A program made the position numbers and the translations under genes. From contig CM042088.1 in the NCBI GenBank assembly GCA_023512835.1, positions 16,730,986 to 16,794,985 on the forward strand: a DNA stretch of 64,000 nt. Reading direction: 5' to 3'. The number at the start of each line of letters is the position of its first letter. Within the stretch, counting starts at the first letter, position 1. The notes beneath the pieces were generated by a model that saw only the letters and a list, made by a program, of their open reading frames with translations, searched no databases and had not been told where the DNA came from. Below are positions 33,679-43,636 of this stretch, in pieces. This DNA comes from Taxillus chinensis (taxonomy: Eukaryota > Streptophyta > Magnoliopsida > Santalales > Loranthaceae).

Positions 33679-34075
33679 GAGTTTGGATTCGCTGGTGAGC
33701 AATGACAACTCATTATTGTGGTAATTTAGCCTATTTCGGACTCTATCGATATTTATTTTAAAAATCGAGCATTAGATTGAATATTTATATAGTATTTATC
33801 GTGTGATCTAACAGTTATTGTTTTTAAAAATTTAATTAGAAAAAATCTAAAAATAAATAAATTAAAATTAAATTATTAAAATTTAGATTTTTTTCTAATT
33901 GAATTTACATAAAAAAAAACAACTATTAGATTACTATAAAATTGTACAAGCATCATACATACTACATAAATATTCAATCTAACAGTCGATTTTTGAAACA
34001 AATATTAATAAAGTCCGAAATAGGCTAGATCACTATGGTGGTGAGCTAGCCTTGCTCACCAGTGAATTCAAACTC
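33679..34075. mobile_element. Fold-back MITE with inverted repeats of about 190 bp
   Basis: The left arm starts GAGTTTGGATTCGCTGGTGAGC and the right arm is its imperfect reverse complement, ending GCTCACCAGTGAATTCAAACTC. Long shared blocks include TAGCCTATTTCGGACT and AGATTGAATATTTAT. The loop is AT-rich. The whole 397 bp would fold into one hairpin. No clear target duplication was found, so the superfamily is open. It lies about 700 bp upstream of the Abraxas-type gene. Confidence 0.75.
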
Positions 34076-34782
34076 AAAAAATGATGGTAGAATTTGAGGT
34101 AAGAAAAAAGGATGAAAAGAAAATAGGTGGAAAGAAAGAAGTGGAAAAAATTGTTTTTTAGTTGGGGTGAAAAAGATGTGGAAAGAGTAATTTTTAAATT
34201 TAATTAGAATTAGAAAAAAAAAGTAATATTATTTAAAATACTAATTTTGTCCTTTCAATATTATGAGTAGATGAAGAAAGGTGAGGGCAGATTTAAAAAC
34301 TAACATTATTGTTTATTTTCTATAACAAATCACAGCAAATTAGGGTGAAAAAAATTTCAAAGATTTCAATGCAAAATCAATGCTTACTCTATTAACCTAG
34401 CAAGAGAAAACATTTTTTTCTTTACATTTTCCATAGATGCCTAGTTTTCTATAGGAATCAAGCAGGCTAAAAATGCCTTAGGCCTTTTTATTTTATAAAT
34501 GATCTCCATGGTTCGGGTCAGTTCTCATGTACCATAATGGGACGAATGGGAAATCCAATGTCATATTATGACTAATCCCCATAACGCTCCATTATCTAGT
34601 GTGGGCCCCTATGTAAGTTTAGGGAAAATTCATCGACACTAATACGGGAATCAAACTCAAAACCTCTAACAAGGCACGAAACACTCCTTCACCCTTTTTG
34701 GACTCTTGGATAAGTGCTTTAATTGAAACTATTTTTTAAAAAAAGTGTCTAAGCTAAATAATTAGTGTCATCACTCGATATC
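34076..34782. other. Non-coding spacer before element A
   Basis: AT-rich sequence without a recognisable gene. 34500-34700 is more balanced in composition but has no long frame. The end is fixed by the LTR start of element A. ATATC at 34778-34782 is the presumptive left target duplication of A, but its partner lies outside the window. Confidence 0.4.
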
Positions 34783-36051
34783 TGTTGGATCAAACCTAAT
34801 GTAATTTGATTTTAGTTGTTTCATGTTTATTTTAAGTCTGTGCAGAAGATAAAATTATTATTCGAACCTACTCCTGTAAGAGCAAAGCAAAGGATAGGAT
34901 ACATAATCCTGATCCGGGTCATCATAAGTGTCATCTAACACTTGGTAAATAACCAAGTCTTCATCCGGTGTAAGGACCCTCTTGTACGAACTAATCACTT
35001 GTTGAAAGGACTAAGGATTCTGCGCTCTTATTGTTGATTGGACTAAGTCATTTTATGCGGAATAAGAATCCGAGTCTACACCTCATACGAAGTAAGAGAG
35101 ATTTGTTGCAGAGAAAGAATTAAGTCTTTTACTCCAGCTGTCTAAGGAAAAGAAGATTAGGACTAAGGAATCCGAGTCTTTCATTCGAGCGAAGTAAGGA
35201 CGACTGATGCAAAGTAAGGACGATTGATGCGGAGTAAGGACATCTAATGCGGAATAAGAAATTCGAATCATTACTCAAGCGGAGTAAGGAACTCATGCGG
35301 AGTAAGGAAGCGCTGACGCGGAATAAGGATTTCAGGACCTCATGTACGCGGAGTAAGCAATAACTAATATGGAGTAAGGATCCGAACCTCGTTGATACGG
35401 AGTAAGGAAAGCTACACCGGACTAAAAGAACGCTACTTCAACTTATCAATACCGCATTTATGATAACAACTCGCTCTATTCCGAAGTAAGACAAACTCAT
35501 TGAAGATCTAAACTGTCTTACACGTGAACCACTCGAAGATGTGGATGCAGTCCCAAATGTAATTGGAAGCGAGCGAAGTTATTTAATTTACTTATGCTTC
35601 CAATATTTCAAGCTCCACATCCGAAGCAGTTATAGCAGAAGCATTTTCCGAGAAGAACTTAATGTCCACAAAACGCTCGGAAAACATAGTTTCAAGATAG
35701 ATTCCTAGGATGTCTATATATATATCTGCAGTGTTGTACATTAAAATTGTGCGTACACATACGAAGGAAAACTAATACGCGCGTGAGCAAAGTTATTGTA
35801 CAAGAGCTTATAGAGATTATTAACACCAGTGTGTGTGATTATAAAGCCGAGTGCTAGTGTAATCAGCTAACTGCTGCTTATTTTGTTATAATTATCACTT
35901 GATAATAAAGCAAAATACTTCCACTATCTGGTCATCTTCCGCACTGATTTTATATCCTTTAACCAGATTGTGTTATACCTGTGAGAAAAGAGTTTTTGAT
36001 TTAAGCCTATTCACCCTCCCCCCCCCCCCTCTAGGCTAACAGGGACCAACA
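34783..36051 (+). repeat. 5' LTR of element A (SIRE-like copia)
   Basis: A 1269-bp LTR starting TGTTGGATC and ending GGGACCAACA. A TATA-rich box is near 35714-35725 and AATAAAG is near 35902. A run of C precedes CTCTAGGCT at the 3' end, as in the LTRs ending at 570 and 43595. The middle (35040-35420) is a degenerate array of GCGGAGTAAGGA units. Its 3' LTR is beyond the window. Confidence 0.85.
35040..35420 (+). repeat. GCGGAGTAAGGA array in LTR A
   Basis: Units such as GATGCGGAGTAAGGAC, GACGCGGAATAAGGAT and GCAAAGTAAGGAC recur about a dozen times with irregular spacing of 12-40 bp. They lie upstream of the TATA box, so in U3. Confidence 0.7.
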
Positions 36052-36053
36052 AG

Positions 36054-36065
36054 TGGTATCAGAGC
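36054..36065 (+). other. Primer-binding site of element A
   Basis: TGGTATCAGAGC, complementary to the 3' end of plant initiator tRNA-Met, starting 2 bp after the LTR end. The match is perfect over 12 bases. Confidence 0.9.
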
Positions 36066-36112
36066 AAGTTCTATTTGTTCCAAGTAGAGATCCCACTCTT
36101 TCTCTCTTACAT

Positions 36113-38416
36113 ATGGCTGAAGAAAGTAGCATGCTTTTCAACACTCGCCTTAACTCCGGAGGTGCACAAGAGCTCCTTCCAAATCGAAGCAGCAGTGAAA
36201 ATGTCGATCCACCTCAACCTGCTGCTACCGCTGTTGCACAACCATGGAGTTCTGGCTTCACTCTGACAAAGCCACCCAAGTTCACACCTGAGCTTTTCTC
36301 CCAGTGGAAAACTCGCATGAGAATGTTTATGGTCTGCCATGATCACCTCATGTGGCCATGTCTTCATCAGGAGATACCCACTCCGATGACTATCGGAGAA
36401 CATGGAGCCAGAAGACCAAAGACTGATGCCGAACTCACCAATGATGAAAGAGCCTGACAATGTGCCAACGAAAAGACTCTGGCATATGTCACATCGTCTT
36501 TGGATTCCAAGGCTTTCACGGACGTTTAGGGATGCACGACAGCGAAAGCTGTCTGGGATAAACTGACAATCCTCTATGAGGGAAGTCAGTCCCAAATGCA
36601 TAATGTTATCTGTACTCTCAGGCAGAACTTTGAGAGTTTCAATCATAAATCGGGCGAATCACTCGAAAGCATTTATCGGAGATTCGGCAAACTCATCCTT
36701 GAGCTGAAAACTTTCCATGAGCATTATTCTCAATCTCAGATTAATGACAAGTTCTTTCGCTCCTTGCCGGATCACTACTACTCCAAACAACTCCAGATGG
36801 AATCGGACAAGAACTGGCAGTATGTTCCCCTTGAAGAACTATATGGAGAGTTGTGGACTCACAAAGTCAAGTTTAAGTACTCTGACCGGGATGAGAAAAT
36901 AGCTCGGAAAGAAAAGGGGATAGCTCTCAAAGCTACGGAATGTCCAAGCATACTGAGGAATGATGATACGGACGCGTCCGAGAATTCTGATTCTAACGAG
37001 GAGGAGGAGATAGCTCTTCTTGTCAAATTCTTTGAGCGATTCCTACGGAAAAGCAGAAAAGGATTTAGGAGAGGCTCCTCATCATCTTTCCAAAGAAAGG
37101 AGCGACCGGAGTCCAGTTCCCAGGAATGCTACAACTGTGGGAAAACCGGTCACTGGGCCAAGGACTGTAGATCCAAATCTAAAGTGGCCGACAAAAGTGA
37201 CAAGGTAACTCCTCGCCGCTCCACCTCAGACAACAGCAAGAACAAGAAGAAGGCGTTCGTCACAAAATACGTCAGTGGCTCCAAAGAAGAGGAGGAATCC
37301 TCGAATGATGAGCCAACTCCCAAGCCGAACGTCTGCCTCATGGCAAATTCTGAGGTACCTTCGATCTCTGAGTTCATGAGTAAATTAGAATCTCTTATTA
37401 TTGAACGTGGTCATGAAAAGAATGAGAGACTAATAATTACTCAAATGTACAAAGATATGGAAAGTCAGAATAAGCATCTTGAGATCAATGTTGCTAGATT
37501 AGAAAAGGACATAACTGACTTCAGAAGTAAAGAGGCTTGGTATCATGATCTAAGAGCTGAAAATCATCTGTTAAATACCAACCTAACGGGCCTAAAAGTC
37601 ATTGTGAAACGACTCGAGAATGAACTTGAACAGAAAAAGGAAATAAATCGTAAGTGGCTAAAATCCGGGGAAATAGCCTCTATATTTAGGACTGATCCGG
37701 ATAACATTCGAGTCAAACCTGGCCTAGGCTCCGAACCATTGACTTCCACTGCTCATGCTACTGAGTGTCCTCCGGACTTCACTCCGAAACTAACAAACTT
37801 ATATCCTGTTAGTATGTCTAAACCGTTGGATGGTTTCATTTCAGGTGACACCATAGTTTATGACTGTGGAAGAGAGGCTGTTACTGCTATTCCCAAAACA
37901 GTAGCACTCGTAACTAATGATGAAGGGAAGGCTGCTGCAGTTCAAGCCAAAACTGTAGCACCCGAAAAGAAAGGAAAGGCTAAGGCTGACGCATCTAGGG
38001 CCAAGAGCGCGTCACCCAAACGCAATGGATTAGGCCATAGGGAACAGAGTAGAAAATTTGTAAAATCTAAGAGACCTGTATCCCCTGTTTGTACTCCGCA
38101 TTATAGTGTCTGTTCCATCTGTAGGGAAATAGGTCATTATCACTATGAATGTTGGAGTTTATCTGATAACTGGCTTTGTAATCAAGTTTCTATCAATAAA
38201 GATCAGTTAAATAAAAGAGGTTCTTCGAGCAAGACAAAATTTAAACCTCAAAGGAGTGTCTCTTCAAAGAAAACCCAAGCAAAAGCAACAGCTGAAACTA
38301 ACAAATTAAGGTTAACCTGGAAAGCTAAAAATCCTAACAACGTGAAATCTGGATCTCTTGACATTAATGTTGTTCCTTCTAACCGCCTGAAACAAGTTTG
38401 GGCACCAAAGGTGTAA
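36113..38416 (+). pseudogene. gag of element A, with in-frame stops
   Basis: The start MAEESSMLFNTRLNSGG is the first ATG after the primer site. One frame runs through to the TAA at 38414-38416, broken only by TGA at 36455-36457 and TAG at 36527-36529. The capsid region contains FSQWKTRMRMFMV, KAVWDKLTILYEG and ESLESIYRRFGKLI (copia UBN2-type gag). A CX2CX4HX4C zinc knuckle is at about 37127-37168 (CYNCGKTGHWAKDC), a charged coiled coil spans about 37380-37660, and a second knuckle is near 38112 (CSICREIGHYHYEC). The large size and second knuckle fit SIRE/Maximus-type gag. Restoring two codons would open the frame, so decay is mild. Confidence 0.88.
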
Positions 38417-38863
38417 ACTGTTGTCTTTCAGGAGCATCTCTGGAATGCATTGTCGGATCACTTGAAGTTAAAGATCAATCAAATCAAGTGGATCCTCGAT
38501 AGTGGATGCTCCGGACATATGACAGGTGATCAGACTCTACTTGTTGAAGTTAATGATAAACGAGGTCCATCCGTGTCATATGGTGACAACAGCAAAGGTA
38601 AAACTGTCGGATATGGAACTTTAACCAACGGTTGTGTATCTATCACTAGAGTTGTACTAGTCGAATGTTTGAAGCATAATCTGCTAAGTGTCAGTAATTT
38701 ATGTGACAAAGGATTTACTGTTTCCTTTATGTCCAACACCTGCATAGTAAGGGAAAACTTATCCGGAGATGTTAAGTTATCCGGATCAAGAGATGGGGAC
38801 ATATACTCAGTGGTCTTAAGAAATAATTCTTCTGACCCTGTATGCTTCCTCACTACAGCATCA
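38417..38863 (+). pseudogene. Start of pol (protease) of element A, cut by element B
   Basis: The frame is the same as gag and is separated from it only by the TAA. It reads KWILDSGCSGHMTGD, the copia protease active site, then GYGTLTNGCVSITRVV and LKHNLLSVSNLCDKGF. It is cut after LTTAS, where TGTTGGAAAC of element B's LTR starts. In SIRE-type elements gag and pol share a frame separated by a stop codon, which fits. The rest of pol must lie beyond the window. Confidence 0.88.
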
Positions 38864-38889
38864 TGTTGGAAACATAGGATTTGATGAAG

Positions 38890-39900
38890 CTGCCAAAATA
38901 TAGTCTAAGTCTGGAGACTCGAAGAACCGAAGGTCGTAGGGTCGAAGAGTCGAAGTTCGTAGAAGTGAAACTGTCATAGGACGTATTGGCAAGAGACTCG
39001 TAGACTCGTAGAGTCTGGAGACTCAAGGCGAAACAGTGATAAAACATTGCGACTCGTAGATCCAGGGTCGAAGGTCGTAGAGTCACAATACGGAAAAGAG
39101 AGTGTTACTATAAGCATCAATAAACTCGGAGACTCGTAGAGTCGAAGAAGTGTTAAGAATAGTAGTCAAAGCTAAATGACTCGTAGACTTGTAGACTCGT
39201 AGAGTCCCCATAAATACTTAAGTCAATTAACAGAACTTCAATTGTCACTAGACTCGAAGACTCGTAGAGTTGTAGGGTCGAAACCTTCGAACACTGTTAA
39301 GAAAATAGGACTCGTAGACTCATAGATCGGAAGTCGCAGAGTCGAAGCCTTCGAACAGTGTTAAGAAAACTGGACTCGTAGACTCGTAGGTTGAAGGTCG
39401 AAGAGCCGATGTTATAAAGACTGGCAAATAAATGAAACTGTAACTCAAGGGTCGTAGAGTCGTAGACTCGTAGACTCAAGGGACACAGTCACTATAGAGA
39501 AATTGCCAACACTTCTAGACTCGAAGATCGATAGTGGAGAGTTGTAGCTAAAGGGTCGTAGCTATACAGGAACTCAGTTTATGAGCTTCTGTGAAAGACT
39601 AAGGAAGAAAAACGAAGTTGAAGACTCGTAGAGTCGAAGATTTTCAGACCACTTAGTCAAATATAGTAAACTGAGAGACCCGAAGGTCGTAGACCCGCAG
39701 AACTAGAGTCATAGACTCGTAGCTACAATAATAGGCAGATTAGTTGAACTCGAAGAAGTCACTCTAAGCGTTATTTGAAGAGTCGTAGACACGCAGAGTC
39801 GTAGACTTTAGTTAACAGAGTGACATAAAAGGCTAATCCAACCTAACCTACATCGCAGACTCGAAGATATGAGTCGTAGACTCGCAGAAACACCATAAAG
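38890..39900 (+). repeat. GACTCGTAGAGTC array in LTR B
   Basis: About fifty copies of ACTCGTAG/GTCGTAGAGTCGAAG-type units occur over 1 kb with irregular spacers. The full palindrome GACTC-GTA-GAGTC occurs at least four times (39003, 39131, 39194 and 39623), with a near-full copy at 39259. There is no fixed period. Chance ORFs full of Leu/Arg/Val/Tyr repeats come from the array. Confidence 0.8.
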
Positions 39901-40724
39901 CCTGAAGCAAAACTTCGCAACTTTCTATAGGTGCTAACTGAAATCTTCGAGTCACCGAACCTACGAGGCATCTACCTCCGAGGCAAACTTACAACCCTAA
40001 TCACAACCACTTAGCGATATTGTCAGCTAGGGTTTGTATAGCAAGTTTGCGCCGTCCCGAGCAGTTGAGCGCATTAATGACACATTAATTGCTGCCAACT
40101 ACCATCCACGGGTGAACGTCCAAGATCGACTGCATGCCAAATACGCAGTATGGGCATCTGATCTGCAAATCAAAGCGGATCAACCCATCCCCTAACATTC
40201 TGCATTTTTAGTGGTGGGAAGTCGATCTGTCGGGATGGACATCATGGCGCACGAGCACTTTAATCTTAAAAATATATCTCTCACGCACTTAACGACAAAA
40301 TCAAGAGTTTAACCTCTCTCTCAAAAGAAGGAAACACACAGAACACAAGATATTGGTTTTGACGGACTTAGATGAAAAAGAATCTTTTGTAGAACTAAAG
40401 AAAAGGAGTTCCAACATGAGAGAGAGAGACTCTGAGAGAATTTAGACAAGTGATGTGCGCCGTGTTGATTCAAGAACAAGAGCAATCTATTCGATTATTC
40501 GCGAACATTGTTATTCATCAAAGATCTAGCACTTCCATTAAGTCTTGATCTCTCTGTTGTCTATTTTCCACACTTCGATCTATCATAAACCATCTCTTTC
40601 ACAACTGAGATCTGTAGAGAAAAGAGCGTTTACTCTTATCTCAGTTTTGTCTGATAATTCATCATCACTCAAGTTATCCTCAATACCAGCTAATAGTCTA
40701 GCTTCCGTGTTGAAGAAAGTCTAT

Positions 40725-41106
40725 TGTCACAGGGTCAGGTTTCCTGCGCCTCTTAACCCATTGCGGCACTTAGCTTCTCTATCCACGGTCCGCTAAGTTT
40801 AGCCCTTGAGGGTTGAAGCGCATGTAGACTGGTTTCGCCCTGCAATTGGGCTCATCAGGAGAACGGCTCCAGTTCCCGACCAGTTTGTGTAAGGATGGCC
40901 AAATCCCTTCTTCAACGTCAAGTCCTCGACTAGCGGCGTGCTCCCCACATTCACCGGGTCGGCACGTCCGAACTCCGAAGGGGTTCCATCCGTTGTCCTC
41001 CACGAACTGCCTGGAACCTTCCGCTGCGCACCATCTACAATTTCAACCAACCCCTCTCTTTTACGTAGCACGAATACATTCCTGAATCGTGCCACTAAGA
41101 AACGTC
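40725..41106 (-). repeat. Inverted, slightly truncated TRIM-like LTR
   Basis: The plus strand starts TGTCACAGGGTCAGG, the reverse complement of the LTR 3' end. It lacks about 30 bp of the LTR 5' end at the junction with the next copy. Together with 41107-41516 it forms a near-perfect 380-bp inverted repeat. Confidence 0.85.
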
Positions 41107-41516
41107 TCGACCCGAGCAGCGTGGTGCTAGCGGGACGTTTCTTAGTGGCACAATTCAGGAATGTATTCGTGCTACGTAAAGGAGAGGGGTTGGTTGAAAG
41201 CGTAGATGGTGCGCAGCGGAAGGTTACAGGCAGTTCGTGGAGGACAACGGATGGAACCCCTTCGGAGTTCAGACGTGCCAATCCGGTTGAATGTGGGGAG
41301 CACGCCACTAGTCGAGGACTTGACGTTGAAGAAGGGATTTGGCCATCCTTACACAAACTGGTCGGGAACTGGAGCCGTTCTCCTGATGAGCCCAGTAGCA
41401 GGGCGAAACCAGTCTACGTGCACTTCAACCCTCAAGGGCTAAACTTAGCGGACCGTGGATAGAGAAGCTAAGTGCCGCAATGGGTTGAGAGGCGCAGGAA
41501 ACCTGACCCCGTGACA
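41107..41516 (+). repeat. TRIM-like LTR, copy 2
   Basis: It begins at CGACCCGAGCAGCG, so the first bases TGTCA are missing. It ends CCTGACCCCGTGACA. It matches the other copies at well over 90% by eye. Confidence 0.85.
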
Positions 41517-41911
41517 AGTGGTATCAAAGCCGAACCGGCCCGTATCCTGAAGACTCGCCGAGCACTCTCGCGAGTAGCGTGATCCAAAGGTGGGAGCTCA
41601 CAGAGGTGAGTCGACTGATAGTGTCTTGCACGCCTTGCGTCCATAGAGTTGGAGTATCTTAGAGTGCGATACAGAGTTGGGCAAGGGAGTACGAAGGAGC
41701 GCGTCGGAGCGATCTTGGAAGCCTCCTATCCTTTGGACATTGGGCGAGTGGGAGAGCATCTTGGTAAAGGTGTTGTAACCTGCGGGGAAGCGATGTCCAA
41801 ACTGTTGACATTGGGCGAGTGGGAGGGCGTCGAGGTAACGATGCCATCGCCTGCGGGGAAGCGATGTCGACAAGCGCAACGAGGACGTTGCGAGGATTGG
41901 GTGGAGGAGAA
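41517..41911 (+). other. Internal region 1 of the TRIM-like cluster
   Basis: It starts AGTGGTATCAAAGCCGAACC, a primer-binding site with one mismatch to TGGTATCAGAGC. It ends in GGGTGGAGGAGAA, a purine tract, directly before TGTCACGA. In the middle a unit of about 75 bp (GACATTGGGCGAGTGGGAG ... CCTGCGGGGAAGCGATGTC) occurs twice in tandem. There is no coding domain. Confidence 0.8.
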
Positions 41912-42325
41912 TGTCACGACTCGAGCAGCGTGGTGCTGGCGGGACGTTTCTTAGTGGCACGATTCAAGAATGTATTCGTGCTACATAAAAGAGAGGGGTT
42001 GGTTGAAAGCGTAGATGGTGCGCAGCGGAAGGTTCCAGGCAGTTCGTGGAGGACAACGGATGGAACCCCTTCGGAGTTCAGACGTGCTGACCCGGTTGAA
42101 TGCGGGGAGCACACCGCTAGTTGAGGACTTGACGTTGAAGAAGGGATTTGACCATCCTTACACAAACTGGTCGGGAACTGGAGCCGTTCTCCTGATGAGC
42201 CCAGTGGCAGGGCGAAACCAGTCTACGTGCACTTCAACCCTCAAGGGCTAAACTTAGCGGACCGTGGATAGAGAAGCTAAGTGCCGCAATGGGTTGAGAG
42301 GCACAGGAAACCTGACCCCTTGACA
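41912..42325 (+). repeat. TRIM-like LTR, copy 3
   Basis: A full LTR, TGTCACGACTCGAG to CCTTGACA, 414 bp. It is followed by only 9 bp (AGTGGGTAA) before the next LTR. Confidence 0.87.
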
Positions 42326-42334
42326 AGTGGGTAA

Positions 42335-42748
42335 TGTCACGACCCGAGTAGCATGGTGCTGGCGGGACGTTTCTTAGTGGCACGATTCAGGAATGTATTC
42401 GTGCTACGTAAAAGAGAGGGGTTGGTTGAAAGCGTAGATGGTGCGCAGCGGAAGGTTCCAGGCAGTTCGTGGAGGACAACGGATGGAACCCTTTCGGAGT
42501 TCAGACGTGCCGACCCGGTTGAATGCGGGGAGCACGCCGCTAGTCGAGGACTTGACATTGAAGAAGGGATTTGGCCATCCTTACACAAACTGGTCGGGAA
42601 CAGGAGCCGTTCTCCTGATGAGCCCAGTGGCAGGGCGAAACCAGTCTACGTGCGCTTCAACCCTCAAGGGCTAAACTTAGCGGACCGTGGATAGAGAAGC
42701 TAAGTGCCGCAAAGGGTTGAGAGGCGCAGGAAACCTGACCCTGTGACA
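42335..42748 (+). repeat. TRIM-like LTR, copy 4
   Basis: A full LTR, TGTCACGACCCGAG to CCCTGTGACA, 414 bp, followed by a perfect primer-binding site at 42751-42762. Confidence 0.87.
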
Positions 42749-43143
42749 AGTGGTATCAGAGCCGAACCGGCCCGTATCCTGAAGACTCGCCGAGCACTCT
42801 CGCGAGTAGCGTGATCCCAAGGTGGGAGCTCACAGAGGTGAGTCGACCGATAGTGTCTTGCACGCCTTGCGTCCATAGAGTTGGAGTATCCTAGAGTGTG
42901 ATACAGAGCTGGGCAAGGGAGTATGAAAGAGCGCGTCGGAGCGATCTTGGAAGCCTCCTATCCTTTGGACATTGGGCGAGTGGGCGAGCATCTTGGTAAA
43001 GGTGTTGCAACCTGCGGGGAAGCAATGTCCAAGCTGTTGACATTGGGCGAGTGGGAGGGCGTCGAGGTAACGATGCCATCGCCTGCGGGGAAGCGATGTC
43101 GACAAGCGCAACGAGGACGTTACGAGGACTGGGTGGAGGAGAA
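42749..43143 (+). other. Internal region 2 of the TRIM-like cluster
   Basis: Closely similar to internal region 1, including the doubled 75-bp unit. The primer-binding site TGGTATCAGAGC (42751-42762) is perfect here, and the purine tract GGGTGGAGGAGAA precedes the next LTR. Confidence 0.85.
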
Positions 43144-43557
43144 TGTCACGACCCGAGTAGCGTGGAGCTGGCGGGACGTTTCTTAGTGGCACGATTCAGG
43201 AATGTATTCGTGCTACGTAAAGGAGAGGGGTTGGTTGAAAGCGTAGATGGTGTGCAGCGGAAGGTTCCAGGCAGTTCGTGGAGGACAACGGATGGAACCC
43301 CTTCGGAGTTCAGACGTGCCGACCCGGTTGAATGCGGGGAGCACGCCGCTAGTCAAGGACTTGACGTTGAAGAAGGGATTTGGCCATCCTTACACAAACT
43401 GGTCGGGAACTGGAGCCGTTCTCCTGATGAGCCCAGTGGCAGGGCGAAACCAGTCTACGTGCGCTTCAACCCTCAAGGGCTAAACTTAGCGGACTGTGGA
43501 TAGAGAAGCTAAGTGCCGCAATGGGTTGAGAGGCGCAGGAAACCTGACCCCGTGACA
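43144..43557 (+). repeat. TRIM-like LTR, copy 5
   Basis: A full LTR, TGTCACGACCCGAG to CCCCGTGACA, 414 bp. LTR B resumes right after it. Confidence 0.87.
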
Positions 43558-43597
43558 CTATTCACCCCCCCTCTAGACTCACTTTGGGACCTACAAT

Positions 43598-43609
43598 TGG
43601 TATCAGAGC
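43598..43609 (+). other. Primer-binding site of element B
   Basis: TGGTATCAGAGC starts 2 bp after the LTR end (ACA-AT-TGGTATC). It is a perfect 12-base initiator tRNA-Met match. Confidence 0.9.
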
Positions 43610-43636
43610 GGTTCTACAACTCCGTAGAGATCCCTA

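Larger units (their letters stand above)
40725..43557 (+). mobile_element. Cluster of miniature LTR elements (TRIM-like) in LTR B
   Basis: Five LTR copies and two internal regions are arranged as: inverted LTR (40725-41106), LTR (41107-41516), internal (41517-41911), LTR (41912-42325), 9 bp, LTR (42335-42748), internal (42749-43143), LTR (43144-43557). The whole is flanked by CTAT (40721-40724 and 43558-43561), so it appears to have entered as one unit or grown in place. The internal parts carry a primer-binding site and a purine tract but no proteins. The LTR is about 414 bp, long for a TRIM, so a small non-autonomous gypsy or copia derivative is an alternative. Confidence 0.8.
38864..43595 (+). 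repeat. 5' LTR of element B, interrupted by a miniature LTR cluster
   Basis: It starts TGTTGGAAACATAGG and ends GGGACCTACA at 43595. Removing the insertion at 40725-43557 gives an LTR of about 1.9 kb, and the joined ends read like LTR A (AGTCTATTCACCCCCC against AGCCTATTCACCCTCC). The first kilobase is a GACTCGTAGAGTC array. The remainder (39900-40724) is ordinary unique sequence. The 3' LTR is outside the window. The five bases before 38864 are CATCA, the expected left target duplication. Confidence 0.85.

Noticed and set aside
38890..39900. CRISPR-like array.
   Set aside because: Units are irregularly spaced and palindromic, there are no unique spacers of constant length and no cas genes, and the DNA is plant nuclear.
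40725..41516. Long hairpin taken as a miRNA precursor.
   Set aside because: It is an inverted pair of LTRs, far too long and perfect, and explained by the transposon cluster.
40779..43503. Several overlapping ORFs of 75-185 codons on both strands.
   Set aside because: They recur identically in each TRIM-like LTR copy and have no known domains; they are shadows of repeated non-coding sequence.
40725..43557. Cassandra-type TRIM carrying a 5S rRNA sequence.
   Set aside because: No 5S promoter boxes or 5S-like stretch could be seen in the LTRs.
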